Shown piece after piece: positions 23,919 to 32,538 of a stretch of DNA of 33,859 nucleotides. Source of the stretch: Oscillospiraceae bacterium (GTDB lineage: Bacteria > Bacillota > Clostridia > Oscillospirales > Acutalibacteraceae); the NCBI GenBank assembly GCA_015066325.1, contig SVOP01000008.1, positions 1 through 33,859 on the forward strand, given 5' to 3'. Position numbers and translations under genes: made by a program. The notes beneath the pieces were generated by a model. That model did not search any database. It was not told where the DNA came from and was given only the letters and a program-made list of their open reading frames with translations. Every line of letters starts with the position of its first letter. The stretch's first letter is position 1.

Positions 23919-25358
23919 TTGACAAAAGAAAAAGTGAATAAAAATCCCCTATGGCAAACCACAAATAAGGAAAGAAAAAGTTATTACATATACTTTACCG
24001 GTCAGAATATGATTTACACCCTTGTAACAACAATTCTGACAACGGCTCTTCTCTTCCAGGGTATTGATGTTGAAAAAGCTGCAGGAATAACCCTGCTTAT
24101 AAAAATCTGGGATGCTGTTAACGATGCTATTTTTGGTTGCATCTTCGATAAGGTTCGTTTCAGAAGCGGTAAGAAATTTATGCCTTGGCTTAAAATTTCT
24201 TTGATTGCCATTCCCGTTTCGACGGTATTGCTTTTTTCAATGCCAAAGGACGGTAGTGAGGCATTCAAGCTTGCTTGGTACGCAATAACTTATATTCTTT
24301 GGGATACTGCTTACACCCTTTGTGATGTTCCCATTTACGGTATGGTTACTGCTATGACAGAACGTCTTGACGAAAGAACTGCTCTTCAGTCTTATAAGAG
24401 CATCTGGGGCGGTGCAGGTTCAGGTCTTTCAACCATTCTTGCAACAATTCTTGCAGGTGAAGGCGTGGGCTTCAGCTACAGCACAGTTTCAATAATCATC
24501 GCGGTTGTAGCTCTTATCACAATGAGCTTCATCTGCAAAAACGGTGTTGAACGTTGCGGTGGTGAGCAGGACGAAGCATTTACCGTCAGAAAAATGTTTA
24601 AATACCTGTTCTCCAATAAGAACCTGCTTATTTATTACGGCGGTATTTTCTTCTACAGTGGTGCTAATATAGCAGGTCAAATGACTTTGATTGTAGCCTT
24701 CTATCTTTTCAAAAATTCGCAGTTCAGTCTGGTGGTTATGGCTCTTTCTGCAGTTCCTGCTCTTATCTTCTCGTTGCTTGTTCCCAAAATGGTAGAAAAA
24801 TTCGATAAGATGAAGATTTTTATGTTCTGTGGATTTATAACAGTCGCTTTGAGCATAGTTATGTGGCTCTTAGGCTACAGCAACATCTGGCTCATAGTTG
24901 CGCTTTATGTTATCCGCGCAGTTCCTCAGAGCATTATGGGTGTTATGATGTTTATGTTCACACCCGACTGTGCAGAATACGGTAAATTCAAATCCGGTAT
25001 TGAGGCAAAGGGTATTACCTTCTCAATCCAGACCTTTATGACAAAGCTTACAGGTGCGATTTCATCAGCACTTTACTTATTCCTTTTAGGTGTTATCAAA
25101 TGGAAGGATGTTTCTGCTGCAGAAAACTTTGATCAGCTGAAGGAAATGGGAATCACTCAGACACCTGAAACGCTTGACGGCCTATGGTTCCTCTTTATAA
25201 TGGTTCCCGCTATCGGTGTTGCTTTAGGTTGCGTTTTCTGGGCATTCTACAAGCTCCGTGACCACGATGTTCAGCTTATGACAGATGCTAACAACGGCAA
25301 AATAACCCGTGAAGAAGCTCTTCAGAAGCTTATAAATAAAAAAGAATTTATTAAATAA
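23919..25358 (+). CDS. GPH-family (MelB-like) sugar:cation symporter
   Basis: The ORF track begins at TTG 23904, which overlaps the ribosome site; TTG at 23919 (MTKEKVNKNP) follows GGAG by nine bases and is preferred (479 aa). About 12 hydrophobic segments. Early signatures are those of glycoside-pentoside-hexuronide:cation symporters: KIWDAVNDAIFGCIFDKVRFRSGKKFMPW, then YTLCDVPIYGMVTAMTERLDERTALQSYK, and TPDCAEYGKFKSGIEAKGITFSIQTFMTKL in the second half. The family co-transports sugars with Na+, H+ or Li+. Located between the mannosidase operon and a secreted PHP protein, it probably imports the oligosaccharide that GH38 cuts. The coupling ion is unproven. Confidence 0.92.
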   Translation: MTKEKVNKNPLWQTTNKERKSYYIYFTGQNMIYTLVTTILTTALLFQGIDVEKAAGITLLIKIWDAVNDAIFGCIFDKVRFRSGKKFMPWLKISLIAIPVSTVLLFSMPKDGSEAFKLAWYAITYILWDTAYTLCDVPIYGMVTAMTERLDERTALQSYKSIWGGAGSGLSTILATILAGEGVGFSYSTVSIIIAVVALITMSFICKNGVERCGGEQDEAFTVRKMFKYLFSNKNLLIYYGGIFFYSGANIAGQMTLIVAFYLFKNSQFSLVVMALSAVPALIFSLLVPKMVEKFDKMKIFMFCGFITVALSIVMWLLGYSNIWLIVALYVIRAVPQSIMGVMMFMFTPDCAEYGKFKSGIEAKGITFSIQTFMTKLTGAISSALYLFLLGVIKWKDVSAAENFDQLKEMGITQTPETLDGLWFLFIMVPAIGVALGCVFWAFYKLRDHDVQLMTDANNGKITREEALQKLINKKEFIK

Positions 25359-25379
25359 TGCAAAGAAAGGTGATAAACA

Positions 25380-26885
25380 ATGAAAATGACAAAAAAAGTT
25401 ATTTCTGTCATCTGCGTTGTTGCTATGCTTGCAGGCGTACTTTCAACTGTTGGTTATGCCGCACGTGCAGACAGAGATTTCACAATTGTAAACCCCTATG
25501 CAGATGTTGACTGGTCCTGGGACCAATACAAAACCGACCTCCACACTCACACAACTGCATCCGACGGTAGAGACTCACTCAAGGATATGCTCGAAATCAA
25601 CTATAAATATGGTTTTGATGTATATGCAGTTTCTGATCACGGTCTTACCAGCTATTCCTGGACAGAGCAGCAGGTTATTCCCGCTCTTAAGGTTTTCGTT
25701 GATATGAGAAACCCCGGCACAGAAATGGTTGCTCTCAATCCCGAGGGCGGTCTTACATTCGAGGGCGACCGTTACGATGTTGTTACAGAAAATGGTGGAG
25801 ATTATTACTACCAGACATTTGAGGATGGCTCAGTAGGGCAGAAAATGCTCCGTGTTCCTTTTGCTAATGAGCAGAATCCCTCTTCACTCAATAATGCCCA
25901 TGTAAACACATGGTTCGTTGACTATGGTAATGGTCTTCTCGGCGGTACAAGTGACTATGAAACACCTATCAAGGCTGTTGATGAGCTCGGCGGTCTTTCA
26001 GTAATCAATCACCCCGGTGAATATACAAATGCCCGTGATGAAGACTGCACTGCAGATGCTTACGATTACACCGACACAATGTACAAATACTACATTGATA
26101 AATTCACTAATCTTCTCAGAGAATACCCCTCTTGCATGGGTATTGATATGAACAGTAAGGGCGACTCCAGAACCCGTTTCGACAGAAAGCTCTGGGATAT
26201 TCTTCTTATGAACCTTGCTCCCGAGGGAAGAAACGTTCTCGGCATTGCAACCAGTGATGCTCACAGCGTTGATGCAGCATACACAGGCTACACAATGATG
26301 CTTATGCCCGAAAACACAGTTGATAACCTTAAAACTGCAATGAGCACAGGTGCTTTCTTTGCTGCAAGTAAAAAGCTTGGTAACAATGAAGAGCTTAAGG
26401 AAATCTGTAATTACCTTCTTGAAAATGGTGATGAAGAAGCAAAGGCAATCGCAGAGGATGTTCTCGCTCGTCAGGTTGATGATTACGATGCAAAATATGA
26501 AGCTCCTCTCGATATTGAAGCACCTTATGTTGACTCTGTAATCGTTGATGACGCTGAAGACAGAATCACTCTCAACACTACTGACGACCTCTGCATCCGT
26601 TGGATTGCTAACGGCAACACAATTGCATACGGCAATTCCATTGACCTTGATGACTATGCAGCAAACATCGGTAGCTATGTTAGAGCTGAAATCTTCGGTG
26701 TTGGCGGTATCGTTTATACTCAGGCATTCCTTCTTGAATATGACGATGCTCCCATTGATACAACAGAAGAGGATGCTGACTTCAGAGATTTCTGGGAATT
26801 TGCAAGCTTCATCCCCGATAATCTTGTAAGATTCCTCGGTTCTCTTGATATTTTCAGAATCATCTGGGAAGCACTTAATGGCTAA
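25380..26885 (+). CDS. Secreted PHP-domain phosphoesterase-like protein
   Basis: 501 aa with a clear signal peptide (KMTKKVISVICVVAMLAGVLSTVGYA). The mature N-terminus carries a PHP metal-binding domain: DLHTHTTASDGRDSLKDML (motif I), VYAVSDHG (motif II), VINHPGEY (motif III) and IATSDAHSVD (motif IV). All His/Asp metal ligands of PHP enzymes appear present, so activity is plausible. The C-terminal ~150 residues contain a beta-rich segment and then a hydrophobic-rich end (FWEFASFIPDNLVRFLGSLDIF). PHP enzymes hydrolyse phosphate esters or nucleotides, but most are cytoplasmic. The ATG follows GAAAGGTG and the gene is 21 bases after the transporter. Substrate unknown. Confidence 0.83.
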   Translation: MKMTKKVISVICVVAMLAGVLSTVGYAARADRDFTIVNPYADVDWSWDQYKTDLHTHTTASDGRDSLKDMLEINYKYGFDVYAVSDHGLTSYSWTEQQVIPALKVFVDMRNPGTEMVALNPEGGLTFEGDRYDVVTENGGDYYYQTFEDGSVGQKMLRVPFANEQNPSSLNNAHVNTWFVDYGNGLLGGTSDYETPIKAVDELGGLSVINHPGEYTNARDEDCTADAYDYTDTMYKYYIDKFTNLLREYPSCMGIDMNSKGDSRTRFDRKLWDILLMNLAPEGRNVLGIATSDAHSVDAAYTGYTMMLMPENTVDNLKTAMSTGAFFAASKKLGNNEELKEICNYLLENGDEEAKAIAEDVLARQVDDYDAKYEAPLDIEAPYVDSVIVDDAEDRITLNTTDDLCIRWIANGNTIAYGNSIDLDDYAANIGSYVRAEIFGVGGIVYTQAFLLEYDDAPIDTTEEDADFRDFWEFASFIPDNLVRFLGSLDIFRIIWEALNG

Positions 26886-26890
26886 AAATC

Positions 26891-26923
26891 AAAGCAACTC
26901 GGGGTTACTCCGAGTTGCTTTTT
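26891..26923 (+). terminator. Intrinsic terminator after the secreted PHP gene
   Basis: A perfect 12-bp stem AAAGCAACTCGG / CCGAGTTGCTTT (26891-26902 and 26910-26921) with a 7-nt loop and a run of five T. The next gene starts 25 bases later without a clear promoter, so partial read-through is likely. Confidence 0.9.
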
Positions 26924-26947
26924 AATATTATATTGGGAGTGTTATTT

Positions 26948-28045
26948 ATGAGTAACGAAACAAAAAGAACTTATATACCCTTTAACGAATGGAAAGAACC
27001 CTCAAAGCAAACGGAATATACTGAAAGAACACCGCTTCTCTCATCTGATGGCACACTTCTTGCTAAAGGCTGGGCAAGACATAATGTTTTTGACTACGAG
27101 CGTTCCTTCTCAAAACCCAACAAAAGAAAAAAAGAATGGGATTTCTACCAATTAGGTAACAAGGATTATTCCGTTCAAATCAGTTTTGCAAACATCTCTG
27201 TTGGTGGCTATGCTGCCGCAAAGCTCATTGACATTAAAAACGGCAAGGTTCTTGCAGATGCTTTCGCTCTTTTCTTAGGCGGAGACAACAAATATATTCT
27301 CCCTGCAAGAGGTGATGCACCCAACAGATTTAAAGCAAAGGTTGGCAAAGCAGAGCTTGATTTTGACACAAAAGAAAACAGCAGAACTCTTTACTTTAAA
27401 ATGCCTGTTAAGGGAAAAATGGTTGAATGTAATTTCCAGATGGACATTATGCCCGGTCTTGAAAACATCACAACTGTTCTTCCTTTCCCCGATGCACCTA
27501 CAAAGTACTTTATGACAACAAAGCAGAACTGTATGCCTTGCGGTGGCACCTTCAAATATGGTGACGAGGTCTGGGAATTCAGTAAAGAAAACACCTTCTG
27601 CGCTCTCGACTGGGGCAGAGTTAACACTCCTCACAGAATGGTATGGTACTGGGGTAACGGCTCAACCTATATAACCGATAATGAAGGCAAAAAGCACATC
27701 TTTGGCTTTGAAATTACCTGGGCTATCGGTGATGAAAGCAACGCAACCGAAACCTGCCTTTTCTTTGACGGCAAAGCTCATAAATTCGGCGCTGTTGATG
27801 TTGAAGTTTTCCCGAAGCCCGATAAATATATGGAGCCTTGGAAATTTATTTCCGAGGATGGCAGATTTAACCTTACAATGACCCCCTTCTTTGACCAGCA
27901 CTCCGATATGAATGTTGGTGTTGCAAGAATGCACACCCATCAGGTGCACGGTCTCTGGAACGGTGATGTAACCTTGGATGACGGAACAAAGCTTGAAATT
28001 AAAGATATGTACGCATTCTGCGAATATGTAGAAAACAGATGGTAA
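26948..28045 (+). CDS. DUF2804 family protein
   Basis: The ORF track starts at 26915, inside the terminator; ATG 26948 (MSNETKRTYIPFN) has GGGAG nine bases upstream, giving 365 aa. Fits the DUF2804 pattern: LDWGRVNTPHRMVWYWGNGSTY, FGFEITWAIGDESNATETCLFFDGKAHKF, YMEPWKFISEDGRFNLTMTPFFDQ, and HGLWNGDVTLDDGTKLEIKDMYAFCEYVENRW at the end. No signal peptide. The family's biochemical role is not established as far as I know; its Trp-rich beta-strand pattern suggests a ligand-binding sandwich. It is three bases ahead of the esterase gene, so the two are one transcription unit. Confidence 0.85.
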   Translation: MSNETKRTYIPFNEWKEPSKQTEYTERTPLLSSDGTLLAKGWARHNVFDYERSFSKPNKRKKEWDFYQLGNKDYSVQISFANISVGGYAAAKLIDIKNGKVLADAFALFLGGDNKYILPARGDAPNRFKAKVGKAELDFDTKENSRTLYFKMPVKGKMVECNFQMDIMPGLENITTVLPFPDAPTKYFMTTKQNCMPCGGTFKYGDEVWEFSKENTFCALDWGRVNTPHRMVWYWGNGSTYITDNEGKKHIFGFEITWAIGDESNATETCLFFDGKAHKFGAVDVEVFPKPDKYMEPWKFISEDGRFNLTMTPFFDQHSDMNVGVARMHTHQVHGLWNGDVTLDDGTKLEIKDMYAFCEYVENRW

Positions 28046-28048
28046 AAA

Positions 28049-30280
28049 ATGAAAAAAAGATTATTATCAATCGTACTCGCTATGATTTTAACTACACTTT
28101 GTGTTACCCCTGCATTTGCAGCAGTACCGCAAATACCACCGTACCTTCTCAGTTTTTATACAGATAATATGCTCTTTAAGCAAAAAGATGAGGTTGTTAT
28201 TGCAGGTACGGGTACCGAAAAAAAAGAAATATCTGTTGAGCTTATCAACAGTAAAAAAGAGGTCGTTTCAAGAGCTTCCGAAAAAGTCGATAAAACCGGT
28301 AATTTTGAAGTTTCTTTCACTGCTCCCGAAGGCAGTTATGAAGAATATACCATTATTGTAAAGGAAGCCGGTAAAAAATTTGCAACACTGAAAAATGTTG
28401 TTTTCGGTGAATTGTGGTTGGCTTCAGGGCAAAGCAATATGCAATACCCCTTGGGTCAAGCAAAAATCGCAAGAAAATGGATGGAAGAAAAAAAGCCTCT
28501 CTCCAAAAATCTGAGAGTTCTTATTACTCCTTTTTATCAAGAGCTTGACGGAACTAAAGAAATTCCCTCCTCACCTCTTAAAGATATTCCCGATTCCAAA
28601 TGGATCACCGGCGAAAGTGAAGAAATTTACGGTATGAGTGCGGTAGCATATTTCTTTGCGGATAAGCTTCAAAAAGAAATTGATATGCCCGTTGGTGTTC
28701 TCAATATTTCTTTGGGTGGCACATCAATTGCCTCCTGGCTTTCAAGAGAAGCAATTGACTCTGACAAAAAGGTAAAGGATGACCTTGTAGCCCGTGAAAG
28801 ATATATAGAAAAGGATAAATGGCGTGATGATAACCGAAGCCTTTATCACGATATGACCGTAAACTATAACCTGAGAATTGAAGCACTTAAGCATTTCAGA
28901 CTATCAGGTATGGTTTGGTATCAGGGTGAAACCGATTTAATGTTCGGCTTAACCGATGAGAACTATGCAGCCGCCTTCTCGCTTTTGCAAAAATCCTATA
29001 CAGAGCTTTTCTCTTACAAAAACGGATTATTGCCCATTGTATATACTCAGCTTGTTTCATATAATTATGGTGACAACAATTATTTCCTTAACAGAAACAT
29101 CGCCTTTACCGAAATGCAGAAACAGGAAAAAGACTCCCGTGCGGTAGTTTCTGTTTATGATATACCGATAACATACCTTAAGGAAACAGGCTATATTCAC
29201 CCAGAAAGCAAGAAAGAGGTCGGCGAAAGAATGACCGCTGCCGCATTGGGCCTTGTTTACGGAAAAAGTGATACATACACTATTGCTACACCAAAGAAAA
29301 CAGAAATTAAAGATAGTAGCATCTATGTAACATTCGAAAACATCGGTGACAAGCTCACTTCAAACGGTGAAGTTTTAGAAGGCTTTGCAATATGCGGTTC
29401 AGATGGTATTTATGTTAAGGCGAAGGCAAAAATAATTGATAAAGATACCGTAAGGGTTTGGAGCGATTCCGTTAAAGAACCCAAATCCGCAACCTATGCC
29501 TACTATTTAACTAACGGAAACGCTAATCTTTACTCCTCATTAAATGGTAAAGCTCTTTTCCCTGTTTGCCCCTTTGTTACAGATAAAGCTATCGGTACTC
29601 ATTATTGGGTGGAAAAGCCTTGGGCAGAGTGTGAAAACGAAACCGTTTGGCACAATGAGGATGATACGTATACAGATTACTATCCCACCTGGGATGCGGA
29701 GAATGCAGGTATTGAATTTAATAAAGAGGGCTTCATCGATATAAAAGGCTCTGCTTCCGAATTCTGTGTTAAGCCCGTTCTTACATTTGAAAATGCAAAT
29801 GAAAAGAATAAGGTTTTCAGCTTCAAGGATGTTGATACAGATTACAGCACTTATGGTACCGTAACATTTTCTGTTATCAACAAAGGAACCGAAGACATCA
29901 CCTTTTCCGGCTTGAAGCTATATAAAAGCTCTTTTACGTGGTATTCTGCCGCTGTTTCCGAAACAAAGGGAAATTTTGCGGTAATCCCTGCGGATAATCA
30001 ATGGCACACCATAACCCTTGACCTCAACAGACTTTATTTCAGAGGTAACGACTGCGGTATAGGTTACGGAAACGAAAAGCTCGAGGAGGTAAAGGAAATT
30101 AAATTCTGCTTCACCTCTCCCGAAGGTACCGACGGTAATATCGGCTTGGATTCTATTGAATTCACTGCCTGTGCAACCTCCTCGGAAAAGCATTTTGACC
30201 CCGAAAAAGAAAATGCAGATAACATCTTCGAGAAAATCTCCTGCTTCTTCGTTAGCGGATTGGGAAAAATTCTTAATTAA
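28049..30280 (+). CDS. Secreted sialate O-acetylesterase-like SGNH hydrolase
   Basis: 743 aa with a cleavable signal peptide (KKRLLSIVLAMILTTLCVTPAFA). Its SASA-type SGNH domain has the Ser block ASGQSNMQY (~135), block III MVWYQGETDL (~290), and a late DIPITYLKETGYIHP in which Asp/His would complete the triad. These enzymes remove O-acetyl groups from sialic acids or other acetylated glycans. An all-beta region follows (~460-720), with carbohydrate-binding-like features (SFKDVDTDYSTYGTVTFSV). Start is three bases after the DUF2804 stop. Xylan or mannan acetyl esters are as likely as sialate, since no sialidase is near. Confidence 0.88.
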   Translation: MKKRLLSIVLAMILTTLCVTPAFAAVPQIPPYLLSFYTDNMLFKQKDEVVIAGTGTEKKEISVELINSKKEVVSRASEKVDKTGNFEVSFTAPEGSYEEYTIIVKEAGKKFATLKNVVFGELWLASGQSNMQYPLGQAKIARKWMEEKKPLSKNLRVLITPFYQELDGTKEIPSSPLKDIPDSKWITGESEEIYGMSAVAYFFADKLQKEIDMPVGVLNISLGGTSIASWLSREAIDSDKKVKDDLVARERYIEKDKWRDDNRSLYHDMTVNYNLRIEALKHFRLSGMVWYQGETDLMFGLTDENYAAAFSLLQKSYTELFSYKNGLLPIVYTQLVSYNYGDNNYFLNRNIAFTEMQKQEKDSRAVVSVYDIPITYLKETGYIHPESKKEVGERMTAAALGLVYGKSDTYTIATPKKTEIKDSSIYVTFENIGDKLTSNGEVLEGFAICGSDGIYVKAKAKIIDKDTVRVWSDSVKEPKSATYAYYLTNGNANLYSSLNGKALFPVCPFVTDKAIGTHYWVEKPWAECENETVWHNEDDTYTDYYPTWDAENAGIEFNKEGFIDIKGSASEFCVKPVLTFENANEKNKVFSFKDVDTDYSTYGTVTFSVINKGTEDITFSGLKLYKSSFTWYSAAVSETKGNFAVIPADNQWHTITLDLNRLYFRGNDCGIGYGNEKLEEVKEIKFCFTSPEGTDGNIGLDSIEFTACATSSEKHFDPEKENADNIFEKISCFFVSGLGKILN

Positions 30281-30292
30281 AACAAATTAAAA

Positions 30293-30340
30293 ATCAGGTG
30301 GTTAAAATTCCTCGAAATTTTAACCACCTGATGTATTTTT
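30293..30340. terminator. Strong bidirectional terminator between esterase and PHP genes
   Basis: A perfect 17-bp stem ATCAGGTGGTTAAAATT / AATTTTAACCACCTGAT (30293-30332) with a 6-nt loop. Plus-strand tail GTATTTTTATT and minus-strand tail TTTTTAATTTG both give U-runs, matching the convergent flanking genes. Confidence 0.92.
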
Positions 30341-31205
30341 ATTCTGCTTTTGCTGCTTTTCTTTCAGCTTTCTTCTTTCTTGTCTTATATGTGTTAAGCT
30401 CTTGAACACATTCATCGGGTAAATCGCAGTCACCAACGGAAACCACCATTTTATTGTAAAGTCCCTTGAAGTTTGAACCGCCTGTTGTAAGAATTTTATT
30501 TTTCTTTGCGTATTTAATAAACTCTGCTTTTTCTTCATCAGAAAGCTCAGGAGAGTAAACCTCAATACCGTCAAGACCTGCAGAAACCAGCTCGTCCACA
30601 AGATTTTTATTTTTGCAACGCTGAGGATTAGCAAGAACTGCTATACCGCCTGCCTCGTGAATTTGCTTGAGAACCTCAAAAATATCTTCATATTCGGGAA
30701 CATTATTAATATTTCCCTCAACATCTGAAGAGAAAAGCTTTTTATAAAGGTCACCGTAAATTCTATCAGTATATCCAACCTCCATAAGAGCCTGCATAAT
30801 ATGAATCTTGAAAATATTGGTTGAACCTGATGCACATTTAACAACAAACTCAGGTGTTATGGGGTAACGCTGAGCCGCTTTGAGCATCATAATATGAGAT
30901 GATTTTTTTCTTATAAGCGAACTGCGACGGCAAAGACCTTCAAGTCTGTCAGGGAAATCGGGCTTATAGCAAAGCATATGTATTTCCTGACCCGTAGTCT
31001 TGTCCGTTCCCGAAAGCTCAACTCCGGGAATAACAGTAACTCCGTGCCTTTCACCGATAACCTTACCTCTTACCGTACCCGCAAGACAGTCGTGGTCGGT
31101 AATGGCAATTGTTGAAATACCGCGTTTTTTAGCAAGTAAAATCAAATCTTCAATACCGAGAGAGCCGTTTGACAATCGAGTATGGCAATGCAAATCCGCT
31201 GACAA
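30339..31205 (-). CDS. PHP-domain phosphoesterase (YciV/RNase AM-like)
   Basis: 288 aa, cytoplasmic, with PHP motifs DLHCHTRLSNG, AITDHDCLAG, VIPGVELSG, AVLANPQR and a C-terminal LTTGGSNFKG. It resembles the 3',5'-nucleotide bisphosphate phosphatase/RNase AM group in layout, though HP in motif III is replaced by NP and the terminal D-x-H by N-F, so ligands differ from the canonical set. The start is TTG at 31205 (reverse strand), after AAAGGATGG; no in-frame ATG gives a better start. It is not adjacent to the secreted PHP gene at 25380 in transcription (opposite strand). A basic Lys-rich tail ends the protein. Substrate is inferred only from family. Confidence 0.83.
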   Translation of the reverse strand: MSADLHCHTRLSNGSLGIEDLILLAKKRGISTIAITDHDCLAGTVRGKVIGERHGVTVIPGVELSGTDKTTGQEIHMLCYKPDFPDRLEGLCRRSSLIRKKSSHIMMLKAAQRYPITPEFVVKCASGSTNIFKIHIMQALMEVGYTDRIYGDLYKKLFSSDVEGNINNVPEYEDIFEVLKQIHEAGGIAVLANPQRCKNKNLVDELVSAGLDGIEVYSPELSDEEKAEFIKYAKKNKILTTGGSNFKGLYNKMVVSVGDCDLPDECVQELNTYKTRKKKAERKAAKAE

Positions 31206-31503
31206 AAAAATCCATCCTTTCGTACTTCCGCTGATGCGGAATTCATTTCCACATTTACCCTAAATCTATTGATATATCTGCAATCAGGCAAAGCATAAGA
31301 ACCGCTTTTTCATAAAACAGCACATATACCCCGAATATATCAATGGTATTATTTTACACTAATTTTCAAAAAAATGCAAGTAGATTTTCCTTCTCTTTTT
31401 TTGCAAAAAAGAAATATTTTTTACAAATAATAATACATACAGTTTGATTTTTTTATATGCGTATGTTATTATTTTTAAGCAGACACTAATCAGGAGTATT
31501 TAT
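31206..31503. other. Divergent intergenic region between PHP and mnmA genes
   Basis: About 298 bases without a gene. It holds a 6-bp hairpin TTCCGC/GCGGAA (31226-31241) next to the PHP ribosome site, a 10-bp inverted repeat ATTGATATAT/ATATATCAAT at 31268-31277 and 31335-31344, a T-rich tract near 31400, and the mnmA promoter. Nothing else is recognised. Confidence 0.5.
31444..31472 (+). promoter_or_regulatory. Sigma-A promoter of mnmA
   Basis: TTGATT (31444-31449) and TATTAT (31467-31472) are 17 bases apart and 31 bases before the ATG at 31504. A GGAG ribosome site follows. The good geometry makes this likely. Confidence 0.6.
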
Positions 31504-32538
31504 ATGTCGAAAACAGTTTTTGTAGCCATAAGTGGTGGTGTTGATTCTGCTGCCGCGGCAATAATTTTAAAGGAACGCGGGTACAATGTCCGTGGTGTTA
31601 CCTTGCGCCTCAAACCCCATAATCTTGCAGATAAAGATATTGAAGATGCCAAAGCCGTTGCAGACACGTTGAATATTCCTCTTGACATTCTTGATATGAG
31701 GGAAGAATTCAAAAAGATTACCGATTATTTTTGTACTGAATATCTTGAGGGCAGAACCCCTAACCCCTGTGTAATGTGCAACCCTAATGTTAAATTGGGA
31801 AAGCTTCTGGAATACACTCTTGAGCAAGGCGGTAACCTTTTAGCAACAGGTCACTATGCAAACATCGTAAAAGATGATAAGGGCATTTACTATATAAAAA
31901 GGAACCCGTCAAGCAAGGACCAGAGCTATTTCCTATGCGGTCTTAATCAGCACATTCTCTCTCACGTTATTTTCCCTATTGCAGATTTGTCAAAACCCGA
32001 AATTCGTCAGTTGGCTTGTGAAAACAATATCCCTGTTGCAGATAAAAAGGACAGCCAGGAGGTTTGCTTCATTCCCGATAACGACTATATTTCTTTTATA
32101 GAGCGTGAGTTTAGTCCCAAAGCAACTCCGGGTGATTTTCTTTCTTCAAGCGGTGAAAAATTAGGAACACATTCGGGTATTTATAAATACACTATCGGTC
32201 AAAGAAAAGGCTTGGGTGCATTCGGAAAGCCTATGTATGTGCTTTCAATTGATGCAAAAAGCAATGCTGTAATCATCGGTGATAACAACGAGCTTTTCAA
32301 GGAAGAAATATATATAAAGGATATTAATTTTTTAGCAGGTAAGGCACCAAATAACGAGCTTCAATGCGAGGTTAAAATCCGTTGTGCCGCAAGGCCTGCA
32401 AAAGCAATGCTCACCCTTTCGGGCGATATGGGAAAAATAGTTTTCCAGGAACCCCAAAGAGCTGCCGCACCCGGTCAGACGGCAGCAATTTATATTGATG
32501 ATATTCTTATTGGCGGAGGTACAATATGCAATCCTTAA
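31504..32538 (+). CDS. mnmA: tRNA 2-thiouridine(34) synthase MnmA
   Basis: The ORF-track start (31444) overlaps the promoter; the ATG at 31504 (MSKTVFVAISGGVDSA) has AGGAG and places the PP-loop at the N-terminus as usual. The 344-aa protein has SGGVDSA (ATP pyrophosphatase loop), the catalytic Cys pair in GRTPNPCVMCNP and DSQEVCFIPDN, ATGHYANI, and the C-terminal barrel (TIGQRKGLGAFGKPMYV). MnmA thiolates U34 of tRNA(Lys), tRNA(Glu) and tRNA(Gln) using sulfur delivered from a cysteine desulfurase. It overlaps the serine dehydratase start by 13 bases. Confidence 0.96.
   Translation: MSKTVFVAISGGVDSAAAAIILKERGYNVRGVTLRLKPHNLADKDIEDAKAVADTLNIPLDILDMREEFKKITDYFCTEYLEGRTPNPCVMCNPNVKLGKLLEYTLEQGGNLLATGHYANIVKDDKGIYYIKRNPSSKDQSYFLCGLNQHILSHVIFPIADLSKPEIRQLACENNIPVADKKDSQEVCFIPDNDYISFIEREFSPKATPGDFLSSSGEKLGTHSGIYKYTIGQRKGLGAFGKPMYVLSIDAKSNAVIIGDNNELFKEEIYIKDINFLAGKAPNNELQCEVKIRCAARPAKAMLTLSGDMGKIVFQEPQRAAAPGQTAAIYIDDILIGGGTICNP

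Noticed and set aside
28049-30280. Sialic acid catabolic locus
   Set aside because: Only an esterase of the SASA type is present; no sialidase, nanA, nanE or nanK-like gene is visible, so the substrate is left open.
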